Source: Heterodera schachtii
Lineage: Eukaryota; Nematoda; Chromadorea; Rhabditida; Heteroderidae
Direction: 5' to 3'
Length of the DNA stretch: 64,000 nucleotides
Assembly (NCBI GenBank): GCA_023374025.1
Contig: SIJG01000003.1
Span: forward strand, 1,263,081-1,327,080
The notes under the pieces were generated by a model, which searched no databases, was not told the DNA's origin, and saw only the letters and a program-made list of their open reading frames with translations. A program made the translations under genes and the position numbers. Shown here in pieces: positions 45,866-58,218 of this stretch. The first letter of the stretch is position 1. Every line of letters starts with the position of its first letter.

Positions 45866-46719
45866 TAAACCGGGTCTATGACATGTCCGCAGAGTAAGTG
45901 GATTACTCCCTTTTGTGGACTCTTTTCTTTTTTCGCATAAATAAATAATTGAAAGGCTTTCAAAAGGTAGGAGAGAGAAGCCAATGAGCAATCGGTTTTA
46001 GAACCCTTAAAACTTGAAAAATTTCGAAAATTTGGCCCCCTAACCTTTTTAAACATATTTTTACATTTTTGATTGATTTAAATTTTAAATGGTGCAAAAA
46101 ATGGAAAAATTTCATTTGCCCGACTTTTGCTCTAATTTCTTTTATTTGCCCCTATTCTGGGCACTCGAAATCGCATCTGTATCATGTCCAGTTAGAGCAT
46201 TTTTTGTATCAGTCACAGATTAAAACATAAATAAGCCATGGAAATCATCGAACACATGAGAAAGATCATTTTTAAATTTTCAATTTGGATCTTCTAACTT
46301 TTCACGCTTAACTAACATAAAGCTCATGAAAGCTTCTGCCAGATTAAGAAGTTGATCAGAAGCGACTAAATTGCTTTTTGGATCGACTTAATCTTGAAGA
46401 ATGAAGAAAATTGGGCGCTCCTAATCTTTTTGAGCGGTCAAACCTAGAAAAAATTAAGCATACTTCGAAAGTTCTTGAAGAGTTGAGTCAAAAATTGTTG
46501 GGTAATCCGAACGGAATTTGAGTTTCTGGGACCTCATACTAATTCCAACCAGCATTTTAATGACCATGCCGAACTCGGCCTCAAATTGGCACTGATTTCG
46601 CCCCGTTTCGATGTTTTATCGAAAATTTGAATGAAAAGGGGGGTCCTGACCCTTTAAAACGCCAAACTCGGACAAATTTGGAATCATTCGAAAGCTCTTG
46701 ATGAGCCAAGTCTAAAAAA

Positions 46720-47317
46720 TAGGGCTTCTTTTTTTAGGCACAAAAAATCGCGAAATAGGCACCTAAAATAGGCAAAAAAAATCGCAAAATAGGCATTAAA
46801 TAGGCACAAAAATCCTCAAATAGGCACTAAAATAGGCAAAAAAAATTTTTTTATTAACGCTTTTTAGGTATTAAAACAAGTAAAAATTAATTTAAAAAAT
46901 TATTTTGCTTATATTTCAATTGTTTTAAATTTGTTTTCGATAAAAATAATTTTTTAAACCAAAATTTACTGAAGAAAAAATAATTAATTTTTGGGGAAGA
47001 ATTTTTGTGAAAATTTTTTTTTCAATTCTTAGGAGTCTATTTTCTGAAAATTTTCAGGTCGATTCTTAGGGGTATATTTTTCATTTTTATTGCATTTTTG
47101 GTAAGGATTTTTCCTAAAATCCTGAAAAAATCGTCAAAAATGGCGAAATAGGCACAAAAATAGGCATTAAGCACAAAAAGTCCAAAATAGGCAAAAATAG
47201 GCATTATAAAAGTCATCATAGACACCCCAAACAAAGCGGAAAACGCTTTTTTCGTGCTTATCTGTGCGTATTAAGTGCGCAAAAATTTTAGGCATTTGCC
47301 TAAAAAAAGAAGCCCTA
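46720..47317. mobile_element. hAT-type MITE, TSD CTAAAAAA
   Basis: TAGGGCTTCTTTTTTTAGGC at the left and GCCTAAAAAAAGAAGCCCTA at the right; CTAAAAAA outside both (46712-46719, 47318-47325). Subterminal arrays of AAAATAGGCACAAAAA motifs. A truncated left end of the same family is at about 16885-16925. Confidence 0.92.
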
Positions 47318-47393
47318 CTAAAAAACAAGGTATAAATTCGAACCGATGCCATTTAAGCACTGGGAGAACTGAGTCCTAGTGAAAATCGACACT

Positions 47394-49708
47394 TCAGTAC
47401 CAAAAAATGACGTAAGAAAAAACAATTAAAAGCAAAAAATAATAATCACGGTTTACGGGAGAAAGTTTCGATAGAAAAAGTCCTGGACTTCTATTACCGT
47501 TAAAATAATTCATTTCCACATAATTAGGCGCTCTTTTCGCTGCTTTGTTCCCCGCTTCTTCTTCTTCTTCCGCTGATGGTGGACACAATGGCCTAAATTA
47601 AGCGCAATTCAATTATTTAAAGAAATTAAATGCTTTTTTATTGTTCACCCAATGCAATTTTCGGCATTATAAAGCCAAAAGTTGACAATGTTAAAATTAT
47701 TCGTATTTTCTTCCTCCCACTGAGCTGCCGCCTCCGTCCCCCCATTTGGGCACCGCTTCAACAGCCAATTGTAAACTTCGCGCGGCACTTTCTCCAGTGT
47801 TAGCTTTTCGTTGGTCCGTTCGTTCACCAATTCAAATGGCTCAGGCTTTGATTGGTGCAGTTCAAGTTGAATTTTGTAGCTGGCCGAAGTGGTGGCACTA
47901 AGAAAAGCCTAAACAATTGGGAACCAAAACGTAATTAGGTAATTAACCACAATAGTTTTAAAATAACATGGGGACTGACCTCTTTGAAATTGTTGACCCA
48001 TTCAATGTTTTTTGACGGATAATCATAGCAAACCAATCGCTTTGGCTGCCCATCTTTTCTTGGAGTGTGCAACCATTTGGATAGCGCTTGGCCAGCAGTT
48101 GAATTTGGTCCATCATCAGCGATCACATCGGGGAACAGATCACCAGAGCACATTGAATTCAGGTTCAGATCGGTGAGAACTGTCGGCGAAATAAAACGAC
48201 GAAAATTGTCCAAATGATAAGCATTGGAAAGGCTCAAGCGGCGAATGTTTGGCGCAAAAATGGGCCAAATTTTAGAAACAAAAACATCCCAAATTGGCTG
48301 GAAATTGTTGTTGTTGTCGTTCTCGTTGTGTGACCAGCACACATACAAACTCAAATTGGTGCCTTTGTCCCAAATTTGCTTATTGGCACGGAGAAACGCG
48401 AGAACGGAATGATCAAAGTAACTGAAAACGGGATGAATTTCTTTACCAGTTAATTATGCCTTGCATTTTTAATTACTCAATATTAAGATAATCAAAGCGA
48501 ATTTTGTTGGGCAGCGAACGGTCGGGCAAAGGAAATTTCACATATTTGCCATCAATCACTACAGTTAGATTTAATTGTGATCCGGTGTCCTTGACAATTG
48601 TTATTTCTCTCCAAATTGTCAATTGGCTTTTTCCATCGAAATGTGCGTCCACTAAAACATCAAAACGTGGCGAAATCAGTGCCAATTTGAGGCCGAGTTG
48701 GGCACGGTCAAAAAAGGGGAGAGTGTCCATCCAAACATCACTGCAAACCCAACTTAAAAGGCAAAATTAGAGTTCGAGCTGGAAGGCATGGGTTTTCTTG
48801 GATCCTGTCCAGGTCATTTTTCGATATCTGGGTTTTTTCTGGACCTGGGTTTTTGTTCAGAAAATCCTGATCATGGTCAAATATGAAAAAAACCAATCCA
48901 TTTCCAGAATAGGGACAAAAAAACCTGGATTTCCTTGACAATATTTTAGAATTTGCTACTTCGAATGATTCATGAAAAAAAAAGATTAAATCTATTTTAA
49001 AACATATTATTATTAGGGATTCGTTTTTTAGGCACAAAAAATCGCAAAATAAGCATTAAATCGGCACAAAAACCCTAGAATAGGCACTAAATTGGCAAAA
49101 AAAAAAAAATCAAAAATTTTTAACGTTTAATAGGTAGTAAAATATGTAAAAATTTAATCAAAACACTTATTTTAGTTATTTTTCAATGGCGAAATAGGCA
49201 CAAAAATAGGCATTAAGCACAAAGACTCCAAAATAGGCAAAGTTAGGCATTATAAAAGTCATCGTAGACACCCCAAATCAAGCAGAAATGCGTTTTTCAT
49301 GCTTATCTGTGCGTATTAAGTGCGCAGAAATTTTAGGCATTTGCCTAAAAAACGAATCCCTAATTATTATAGTCAATTAAATAATTATAGCATTTTCTAA
49401 GCAATTATTTATTTTTTTCAATATTTGCTTTACTTTCTTTAACAAATTTCAAAAAAACCATGGCCCAGGCCTCGAGGGCACGTATTTTTCCTGGATTTTT
49501 ATCCATAAAACCCAGATCCAGATCCTTAAATCCAGGTCCAGGCTTTTTTTTCGAAATCCAAGAATTTTGCTCACATTTTCCTTAAACGGCGTTTCCTTTT
49601 GCTTCCAAAAGATGCTGTCACAAATGAACCAGCAGCAGATGTTTGCTGCTGATTTTCACTTTGGTTGGCGGAGGAAAGTTTTTTCTTTTTTCCGACGGGC
49701 GATGCCAT
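47394..49708 (-). CDS. F-box-like gene, intact (436 aa, 5 exons)
   Basis: Exons 49575-49708, 48477-48752, 47980-48421, 47649-47908, 47394-47592 total 1311 nt, exactly 437 codons with the stop, all introns GT...AG. Residues 1-44 (MASPVGKKKKLSSANQSENQ and on) form a longer N-terminus than in the 26-nt exon-1 genes, polar and ending in the basic run SKRKRRLRK, a possible nuclear-localisation signal. About 46-78 is the F-box-like block (WVCSDVWMDTLPFFDRAQLG). About 138-284 is the middle domain (DHSVLAFLRANKQIWDKG; SKWLHTPRKDGQPKRL; WVNNFKE). About 285-371 is the C-terminal domain (PFELVNERTNEKLTL; WLLKRCPNGG; ENCIG). The last exon adds PLCPPSAEEEEEAGNKAAKR and a hydrophobic end. If the 56-bp last intron is kept, the protein stops after ENCIG. 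Intron 1 (822 bp) holds a MITE. Best-preserved member of the array; molecular role unknown. Confidence 0.8.
49014..49362. mobile_element. hAT-type MITE in an intron, TSD ATTATTAT
   Basis: TAGGGATTCGTTTTTTAGGC and its inverse GCCTAAAAAACGAATCCCTA; ATTATTAT outside both ends (49006-49013, 49363-49370). Related to the 46720-47317 element by the shared interior (GACACCCCAAA..AAGC). Lies in intron 1 of the intact F-box-like gene. Confidence 0.9.
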
Positions 49709-49744
49709 TGAAAATTAAATCGCTTAAAAATGTACGAATCAAAT

Positions 49745-50150
49745 ATTTTTTGTCTGTATTAGGGGTTTTAAGGGTCGGAGAATCCGAATCTGACATTAAT
49801 TTCGACCTAGGTCGAACCCCGGACCCGAATTCGAGCAAAAAGTCGAAAATTCAAATTTTCGAATTTCTCATTTTTGGTCTAAAAACGAATTAGATATGGG
49901 GAAACACACTAAAAGTCGACAATTCATTAATAAAAAATCATCTAAACCATTTTTAGACAAAAAATGAGAAATTTCAAATTTGAATTTTCGACTTTTTGTT
50001 CGAATTCGGGTCCGGGGTTCGACATAGGTCGAAATTAATGTCAGATTCGGATTCTCCGACCCTTAAAACCCCTAATACAGTCTTTACTCGAAAAACTTTT
50101 TTAAAAATTTCATTTTTCGAAAAAGGGGGGTACCATCGGTACTATTACCC
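49745..50150. mobile_element. Merlin-type palindromic MITE, left end lost
   Basis: Inverted halves (TCGGAGAATCCGAATCTGAC ... GTCAGATTCGGATTCTCCGA) around a centre near 49930. The right end has GGTACCATCGGTACTATTACC, like the Merlin termini; the matching left terminus is absent, where the sequence joins exon 1 of the F-box-like gene. Confidence 0.75.
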
Positions 50151-50450
50151 CCAATCTAAATATATAATAGCAGAAAATTCAGTTTGTAAAAAAGTGTAGA
50201 ATATATGAACAGAAAGTAATTATAGTAATGTATTTCCTGCGAAATTTCAAAAGAACAGAAAAATCAGCCATTTTTAAACTTCGGTGAAATTTATTTACAA
50301 TTTTTGACAGCATTAAAATCAATTTTCCTTCACTTTTTTTTTCACTATTTGAGTCATTGGCTCTTAAATTGATGACACGCCGCTGCTGTCGGTAGAGTTG
50401 TCTAAATTAGGTGCGATTTTTGCAAAAAAAAAAAATCCGAAAATTGATGA

Positions 50451-50706
50451 TGTTAGAGAGGCAAACATTCAAATGTTTGTAATTTTCTCTCTTGGGAACT
50501 TTGACCCCAAATATTGATTATCACCCCATTAATCATTCCCTTCTAGTCCATTTTTCATTGTATTGTTTTCCTTCCTTTTTGTGCTCCCCCAATTCTGCTC
50601 CGTTCCTCCGACAAATATTGTTTTATTTATTCTCCATTTGTGTTAATAAATTTATTTGGTGTTCGACTTTCACAAATAATTGTTTGAGCAATTAACCGGC
50701 TCAACA
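50451..50706 (+). repeat. 5' LTR
   Basis: Starts TGTTAGAGAG, ends GGCTCAACA. Contains the AATAAA-type and TATTTATT-rich segment expected for termination and promoter signals. Pairs with 55877-56135. Confidence 0.95.
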
Positions 50707-50707
50707 T

Positions 50708-50725
50708 TGGCGACGCCCGTGAGAT
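50708..50725 (+). promoter_or_regulatory. Primer-binding site
   Basis: TGGCGACGCCCGTGAGAT starts one base after the LTR end. TGG is the complement of the CCA tail of a tRNA; which tRNA primes could not be decided by eye. Confidence 0.7.
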
Positions 50726-50879
50726 AGAACTTCAACAATTCGAACTTTTTCTCGTGTTGAAATTGTTCGAAATTGGAAATTCAAAAATCTCGTGTTGATT
50801 TTTGGATTTCGCAGAAATCTTCAAAAAAACCAATCACTAATCTTGTGTGCGGTTCTGCCGTGTGCAGTTTATTCGTCAA

Positions 50880-53800
50880 ATGTCATCATCCATGGACAAA
50901 ACGCTTGCCGACATTTTGGAAAAATTGACGCAGGCGATCAAGCAGCAGAGCGCGCCGACATCCACCGCAACTCAGCCGGCACAAAACATCACTTTGCCGG
51001 ACATCCTCCATTCATTTTCAGTAGAAAATGCCGAAGAATTCGAGGAGTGGTTGGAGCGCTTCCAATTCGCATTGGATTGCGCGGCGGCAAATATGGCGGA
51101 CGAAGCCAAAGTCAAATTACTGATGACAAAGCTCAACCCAGCCGCCTTCGGCGAATACAAACGCTACTGCCTGCCCGAAGAAATCACCAAATTCAACTTT
51201 GCGGACACCAAAACTCGTCTGATCAAATTGTTCTCCCATCCTCCGTCACTAGCGATCGATCGCTACGAATGTTTGAGAGTGTGCAGAGAGGAGGGCGAAA
51301 ACTTTGAAATTTTTGTGAACCGACTAAAGGCAGCTCTCCGCAAATTCCGATTTTCGGAATTAAACGAGGAGGAATTCAAATGCCTGGTTCTCCTCACGTC
51401 GTTGAAGTCATCAAGCGACGCAAAATTACGCCAGCACATCCTCGCACGTCTCACAGCGGAGGACTCAAAAACGACGAAAACGTCCAAATTATTCGACAAA
51501 GTCGTCGAGGACTTGAACACACAGCTAAAAACGGAGGCGGAAGCAAAAATTCTGGAGGCACCGAAGCCCAAAATCAACGCAGTTCATCATGGCAAATCAG
51601 TGCCAAACCACCAAAATCGCGGAAACGGCCGCCCAAATCAGAAATTTTTGGGCAAATCAAAGGCCAAAGCCCCGCCAAGCAACTGCTATCGTTGCGGTGA
51701 ATTGCATTGGGCCCAGGACTGCCCAAAGAAGGAAAATATTTGCCGAAAATGCAACCGCAAAGGGCACATCGACAGGCAATGCGACAAAATTCGAGCATTT
51801 CATCAAAATAAGAGCAGAAATTTCAACACAAATACGGTGATGCTCCCCGCGGCCTACATCAATTCCGTACATTCATCAAATCTGCTTAAAGCACCGATCA
51901 ATGTGAACGGCACAACAACAATTGGCTTTATCCTGGACAGCGGTGCCGAAATCATCATCATCAACGAGGATGATTATGACGCAATGGGCCGACCGCCAAT
52001 TCAAAAATGTTCTGAAGAGGCACGCTTTTTCGACGGAAAGCGGTGCAAATTTCTTGGACGCGGGACCGCCACCTTCCAATTCAACGGGATTCAAGCAACT
52101 CTGCCATTTTATGTTGCCAAATCGGGATCTTTGAATCTTTTGGGCACACCGGCAATGGAGGCGTTTGGATTTCTGGAAGAAATTCGGCGAATAGAAGGCG
52201 CAAATCCAACGTTCAAGCGCGCCCGTCCAGTGCCATACTCAATGCTGCCAATAATTAATGCAGAATTGGATCGGTTGGAGAAAATGAACGTCATCACACC
52301 GGTCGAACACACCGACTGGTCCGCCCCAATTTTGGTGGTCAAGAAAGCGAACGGAACTGCTCGTCTGTGCGCTGATTTCTCCACCGGGCTCAACGACTCT
52401 CTCCAATTAAACCAGCATCCTCTGCCATTGCCAGCCGACATTTTCGCCACGCTCAATGGCGGAAAAATTTTCACAAAATTGGATTTGTCTGATGCATATC
52501 TGCAAATCGAACTGGACGCCGAATCAAAGAAATTGTGTACAATCGGTACACATCGGGGTCACTACCAATATGAGCGGCTGCCATTTGGAGTGAAATCCGC
52601 CCCCGGTATCTTCCAATCAGTGATGGACAACATGCTGTCCGATTTCCCATTCGCATTGGCCTATTTGGACGACATAATCATCGTCAGCTCGACCATTGAT
52701 CAACACCGCCAACATTTGAACCAAATATTCACCCGAATTTTGGAATGGGGGTTCAAAGTCCACATGGACAAATGTTCATTTTTCAAAAATGAAATCAAAT
52801 ATTTGGGCGTGATCATTGATCAGAGTGGACGTCGGCCGGATCCAAATCAGGGGTGTGCGAAAACCAAAAAAATAGTTTTCGAAAACGAAAACGAAACGAA
52901 AATATTTATTTTTCACGAAAACGAAACACGAAACGAAAATTAAAATTTTAAAACTCGAAAACGAAAACGAAACGAAAATTTTTTCTTGGACGAAAACGAA
53001 ACACGAAAACGAAAAAATAACCGTTTTCGTACGAAACGAAACGAAAAACACGAAAATTTTTTGTATTTATTTAATCCACAATTAAAAACATTTAAATTTT
53101 TAAATTGTGTCCTCAAACTAAGGGAATGAAGATCCTAGTAGGTGGAAAGGCTGATATGGCTCTAATAAGTTAATTTCTAATTCAGAAACCCGAATTCGAA
53201 CAAAAAAAAAATTTAAAAATTTGAATTTTGCCACAGAAAATTATTATTTGGTTTTTTTAGAGGATTGGTGTCCGGCTGTGCACATACATAGGAGAGGCCG
53301 GAAAAAATTGAAATTAATTAAATACAGGGCTCCCAACAGAAAAATTTTAAAAATGAGCATTTAGCTGACAAAAAACTTGCATTTAAAAAATGATTTTGAG
53401 CCTATTTTTTGACAAAAATAAGGAAAATTTTAATTTTTGACCTTTTTACATTTTTCACTGAAAATTGGCAATTTTAAGGGCAGACTTAGAAAATTTTGGA
53501 ATTTTCAATGAATTTTAAAGAAAAATGTGGCATGTAGCATACGAGATGACTTATTTTTTCCAAAAAAAGTCATTCTTAAGGGTGTAAATATTTTCGTCTT
53601 TTTCGTCCAAATTCCGTTTGACGAAAACGAAAACGAAACGAAAATTTAAAATTTTTAAATACGAAAACGAAACGAAACGAAAATTTTTTGACGGACGAAA
53701 ACGAAAACACGAAAACGAAACTCAAAAAGTGACGAAAAAAGGGGACGACACGAAAACGACACGAAATTTCGCACACCCCTGATCCAAATAAAATCACAGC

Positions 53801-55838
53801 CATCGCGGAAATGCGCATTCCTTCAAACGTCGGCGAATTGCGTTCATATTTGGGCATGGTTAATTATTACCAGGAATTTGTGCGAAATTTCCGGTTTATC
53901 CGACAGCCCCTGGACGAACTGTTGAAGAAGGACGCAAAATGGGATTGGTCACCCAAATGTCAAAATGCTTTCAACAAAATCATTTCAATGCTACAATCGG
54001 ATCTGGCATTGACGCATTTTGATCCAAATTTGCCGATCATCGTCGCAGCTGACGCTTCACAATATGGCATCGGTGGTGTAATTTCACACAAATTTGCCGA
54101 CGGCTCAATAAAAGCGGTGTCACATTTCTCGCGATCACTTACACCGGCTGAGCAAAATTATGGCCAAATCGAAAAAGAAGCGCTGGCACTCGTGGAAGCC
54201 GTCAAACGCTTCCATAAAATGATTTTCGGCAGGAAATTCACATTGCTGACGGATCACCAGCCTCTGAAGAAAAATTTCGGAAATAAAGACGGTGTCCCGA
54301 AGCATTCACACAACCGTCTCGTCCGTTGGTCACTCATTTTAACGGCCTACGACTTCGAAATACAATACGTCAAAACGGACAAATTTGGACAGGCAGACGC
54401 ATTGTCTCGCCTAATTTCCGTCCAAAAGTCAAAATCCGACGACGACGAAGTCATCATTGCCTCATTTGAAGTTGAATCAGCATTGGACCAAAATTTGATC
54501 AATAATGTCAACCAACTGCCGATCACCTTCAAAAATTTGGCCCAAGAAACGGCAAATGATGCGACACTTCAACAAATTCGTCAATTTGTCAAAAATAAGT
54601 GGCCAGAACCCAAAAATTTCCAGCCAACTGAAGGCCTGGACGAAGCGAAATTCATCCAATTTTATCGGCGCCGCGACGAAATTTCAATCGTCAAGGACTG
54701 TCTGATGTTTGGCGACCGAACAATCATTCCAAAATCGCTGCAGAAGCAAATTCTCAAAATGCTTCATCAGGGACATCCGGGAGTCAAACGGATGAAATCG
54801 CTGGCACGAATGTATGTCTACTGGCCACTGATGGACGCCGAAATCGAGGCGTTCGTCCAAAAATGCACTTCATGCGCAGCTGTCGCCAAAAATCCAGTCA
54901 AAATGACACTACAGTCATGGCCAAAATCTGATGGACCATGGAAGCGCATTCACATCGACTACGCCGGCCCATTTCATGGAAGAATGTATTTGATCGTCGT
55001 CGATTCATTTTCAAAATTTCCGGAGATTTTTGAAATGAATTCGACAAATGCATTGGCCACAATATCCAAAATGCGCTCATTGATCGCGCACTACGGCATC
55101 CCGGAAACAATTGTTTCCGACAACGGCACCCAATTCCAAAGTCATCAATTCCAAAATTTCACCAAGTCGAATGGAATTGATCACATTTTTACGGCGCCGT
55201 ACATGCCACAATCAAATGGCCAAGCCGAACGGATGGTCGACACCTTTAAAAGGGCATTTGCGAAAATAAAAGGGGAGGAAGTCGACGGCAATGTGCTCGA
55301 CACTTTTCTTCTCACATATCGCACGACGCCATCGGACACACTGGATGGAAAATGCCCGGCCGAATTATTTCTTGGCCGAAAGCCTCGAATTGGCCTCGAC
55401 CTTCTCCGGCCTCCACCGTCAGTTCCAATCGTCAAGGACGATAAAATGGAGGACCAATTCAATCGCAAACACGGCGCAAAACTCCGATCATTTGACATCG
55501 GACAATTGGTCTTCACAAAACGGCACAATTCAGCGGAATGGCGATCCGGCAAAATCATCGACAAAAAGGGTGTCATTTACACCGTCGAATTACCGAATAA
55601 TTCTCGCGGTCGATTTCATGCAAACCAAATCCGCGCACGTCAAATCCCGGATGAAGACATCGAAGACCAGCTCGATGTGATCAATGGCACTTTTGGCCTC
55701 CCAATTCCATTAAGGGACCAAAATTTGGCAGAAGTCCCGCCAGCCAATCAATCACCGCCAGCCCGACGATATCCGACTCGAAATCGCCGGCCTGTTGATC
55801 GACTTCAAGTCGACCCCAGCAAATCGTCCTATGTGTGA
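50880..55838 (+). pseudogene. Gag-pol polyprotein, split by a hAT insertion
   Basis: Start at ATG 50880; the frame is open upstream to 50847 but without ATG. Gag core, then two CCHC knuckles (CYRCGELHWAQDC and CRKCNRKGHIDRQC) near residues 270-310, protease DSG (FILDSGAEIIII), and reverse transcriptase from about 52240 with LDLSDAYLQI and YLDDIIIV. At 52848 a 934-bp hAT MITE interrupts the connection after RRPDPN; the 942-bp net gain is a multiple of three, but stops occur inside it (first at 52941). The frame continues at 53790 with SYLGMVNYYQEF, RNase H (AADASQYGIGG) and integrase with its HHCC finger and catalytic residues (HIDYAGPF; SDNGTQF; QSNGQAERM), ending at 55838 with RYPTRNRRP and no chromodomain. 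Apart from the insertion I see no lesion. Combined length would be about 1340 residues. Confidence 0.95.
52848..53781. mobile_element. hAT-type MITE inside gypsy pol, TSD ATCCAAAT
   Basis: CAGGGGTGTGCGAAA ... TTTCGCACACCCCTG inverted ends; ATCCAAAT at 52840-52847 and 53782-53789. Subterminal arrays of AAACGAAAACGAAACG motifs on both sides in opposite orientation. Same class as the elements at 2496 and 8342 but with a different motif. Length 934 bp. Confidence 0.96.
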
Positions 55839-55861
55839 CTGATCTTGCGCTGATCAGTTGG

Positions 55862-55876
55862 ACTTAAAAGTGGAGG
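55862..55876 (+). promoter_or_regulatory. Polypurine tract
   Basis: AAAAGTGGAGG lies directly before the 3' LTR, the usual position of the plus-strand primer. Confidence 0.75.
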
Positions 55877-56135
55877 TGTTAGAGAGGCAAACATTCAAAT
55901 GTTTGTAATTTTGTCTCTTGGGAACTTTGACCCCAAATATTGATTATCACCCCATTAATCATTCCCTTCCCTTAGTCCATTTTTCATTGTATTGTTTTCC
56001 TTCCTTTTTGTGCTCCCCCAATTCTGCTCCGTTCCTCCGACAAATATTGTTTTATTTATTCTCCATTTGTGTTAATAAATTTATTTGGTGTTCGACTTTC
56101 ACAAATAATTGTTTGAGCAATTAACCGGCTCAACA
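55877..56135 (+). repeat. 3' LTR
   Basis: Matches the 5' LTR except for CCCTTCCCTTAG versus CCCTTCTAG and a few single-base changes. Confidence 0.95.
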
Positions 56136-56429
56136 GATGATAGCCTACAAATATGAGACTTACCCCGACTTTTGTGTTCAGTATTTGGGTCCGAGGTTCG
56201 GAATTGATCGAAATGGTTATTTTCGACCATTGATTAATAAAAACCTGCTATTATCTGGATCAAAATTTTTCACAAATAACCAGTCGTATTTTTGTAATTC
56301 TGTTCTTTTTTATAAACTGCATAGTGCTTATCGGGCTGCAAAAGTTTACAATTTTATCCAGGTATATTTTTTAAATCCGCCTTTTTCAATCTGGACACCA
56401 GACGGGGTTTCTTTCTGATTAATCTTGAA

Positions 56430-56780
56430 CTGTCGTGTCCCGACATTTGCGGTCCGACATTTGCGGCCCCGACTTTTGCGGCCCGACATTTGCGGCTATG
56501 TCCAAAATCGGGTTCAAAATTAAATTTTTTAAATCACTGATTCCATAAACATCCATAAATTAGTGATTTAATGTGCTTTTATCCGATCATTTGATCGTTA
56601 ATGAATTTTTGAAAAAATAATAAAATTTTCAAACAACAGAATAATGTTTCTAATAAACTAGAAGACAGTTTTTTCTTAATTTTAATGTTGTTTAAGCTAT
56701 CAGGGCTTGAAAAAATTCAACTTTGAATTCAATTTTGGATATAGCCGCAAAAGTCGGACCGCAAATGTCGGGGCTCCTTA
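56430..56780. mobile_element. Foldback MITE with GACATTTGCGGCCC arrays, copy 1
   Basis: TCCCGACATTTGCGGTCCG and repeats at the left; the inverse CCGCAAATGTCGGGG at the right; core ATAGCCGCAAAAGTCGG and its inverse. The same element recurs at 58219-58575. TSD not resolved. Confidence 0.75.
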
Positions 56781-58218
56781 CAATTAGCACGTTCAAAATT
56801 CAATTATCAACAAGTTGTAGCCCGACTGATCAGCCATGTCTAAAAAATGCCCTGCACAATTTTTTGTGGGCATAAAATGTTTTGGCAGAAAACAGTCAAA
56901 CATATTGTGTTGCTCACCCAATGCAAGCATTGGCACCATTCAAACAAAAATTGACAGTGTTTAAATTGGCACAATTTTCGTCTTCCCATTGAACCGCCGC
57001 CGTCTTTCCCCCAAAAATTGGGCATCGCTTCAGCACCCAATAGTGATGGTGCTCTCCATCTTCACGATCTTTACTGAGTGACAGCTTTTCTTGGGTCCAT
57101 TCATTCACCAATTCAAATGGCTCAATTTGAATTGACTTTGGCACAAAAAATTGAATTGTGTAACAGGCAGAAGAAGAAGTTGTGGCACGGAGAAATGGCT
57201 AAAAAGTCAATGTCAATTTGTGGACCTGCTGGGCCCATGACTGGTTGGAACCCAGACCCAGGCTTTTTTTCATTGTCGATTCTTTATTAAAATTTAGTTA
57301 GGAAAATTTTCAAAAACATTTGCGCACTCAGGAGTATTTTTCCTGGTCATTACTAGGGACAACATTTATAGTTTTTTCACTATTTTTTTCCTGAGCTCCC
57401 CTTAGCCTGAAATGCACGAAAAAGATGTTTTTTCTGCTGTTGTTAAGCTACTTTTCGAGTTATTAGCAACTATTTTATAGTTTTTTATTTTTAGCAACTA
57501 AAAAACTATAAATTTTATGAAAAAATTGGCGTTTTGCCCAAAATTTGTTAACAAAAATGCAATAAAAACGAAAAATAGACCCCCTAAGAATCGACCCAAA
57601 ATTTAAAAAAAAAAAAAAGACACCCCAAAGATCGACCCGGAAATTTTTTCAAAATACACCCCTGAGAAATGAAAAATTTCTCAAAAATTCACCTCCAAAA
57701 TTTATATGTTTATTTTCTTTACGATAATTTTTAATTTTGAAAATTATGTATGTCCTTAATGATTTGGCAAAATATTTTTGCTTTTTTAAGAAAACTTTCG
57801 ATTTTACACTCCTAAATTTGGAACTTTTTAGCAACTATTTTGGAGGTTTTTTAGAAACTAAAAATTAATTATTTTGGCACTTTTTAGCAACTATAAATCA
57901 GTGATGCCGCGGGTTGAGAAAAATTTCGGGTTCGGGTTTCGGGTCGGGCACTCGAAAAATTTCGAGTTCGGGTTTCGGGTTGAGAAAAACTTCGGGTTTC
58001 GGGTTTCGGGTCGAGAAAAATGTCGGGTTTCGGGTCAATTGAAAAATTTTTATAATATGTTCAAAATCGATAAGAATTTTTTTATCGAATGAAAAATCAT
58101 TAAAAATTTTCTGCGTCACGCTTTTTCAATGTAAATTTCTCGAACAAGAAGACTGGCGGTGCCGATAGGCGCCGCCAGGAAAAAATTTGAAAATTTGAGT
58201 TAAATTTGGTAACAGATT

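Larger units (their letters stand above)
50451..56135 (+). mobile_element. Ty3/gypsy LTR retrotransposon, 5-bp TSD GATGA
   Basis: Direct LTRs of 256 and 259 bp, starting TGTTAGAGAG and ending CTCAACA, differ by a 3-bp indel and a few substitutions. GATGA flanks the whole element (50446-50450, 56136-56140). A TGG-starting primer-binding site follows the 5' LTR and a purine tract precedes the 3' LTR. Gene order is gag, protease, reverse transcriptase, RNase H, integrase. It resembles the nematode K02A2.6-like lineage (by recall). Insertion is recent by LTR identity; it was later hit by a hAT MITE. Confidence 0.96.

Noticed and set aside
47645..47830. Short separate gene (61 aa)
   Set aside because: It is exon 4 of the 436-residue F-box-like gene; phases and splice sites agree.
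50451..56135. Two separate genes 50847-52943 and 53811-55838
   Set aside because: The gap is a hAT insertion with an exact 8-bp target duplication; both parts belong to one polyprotein.
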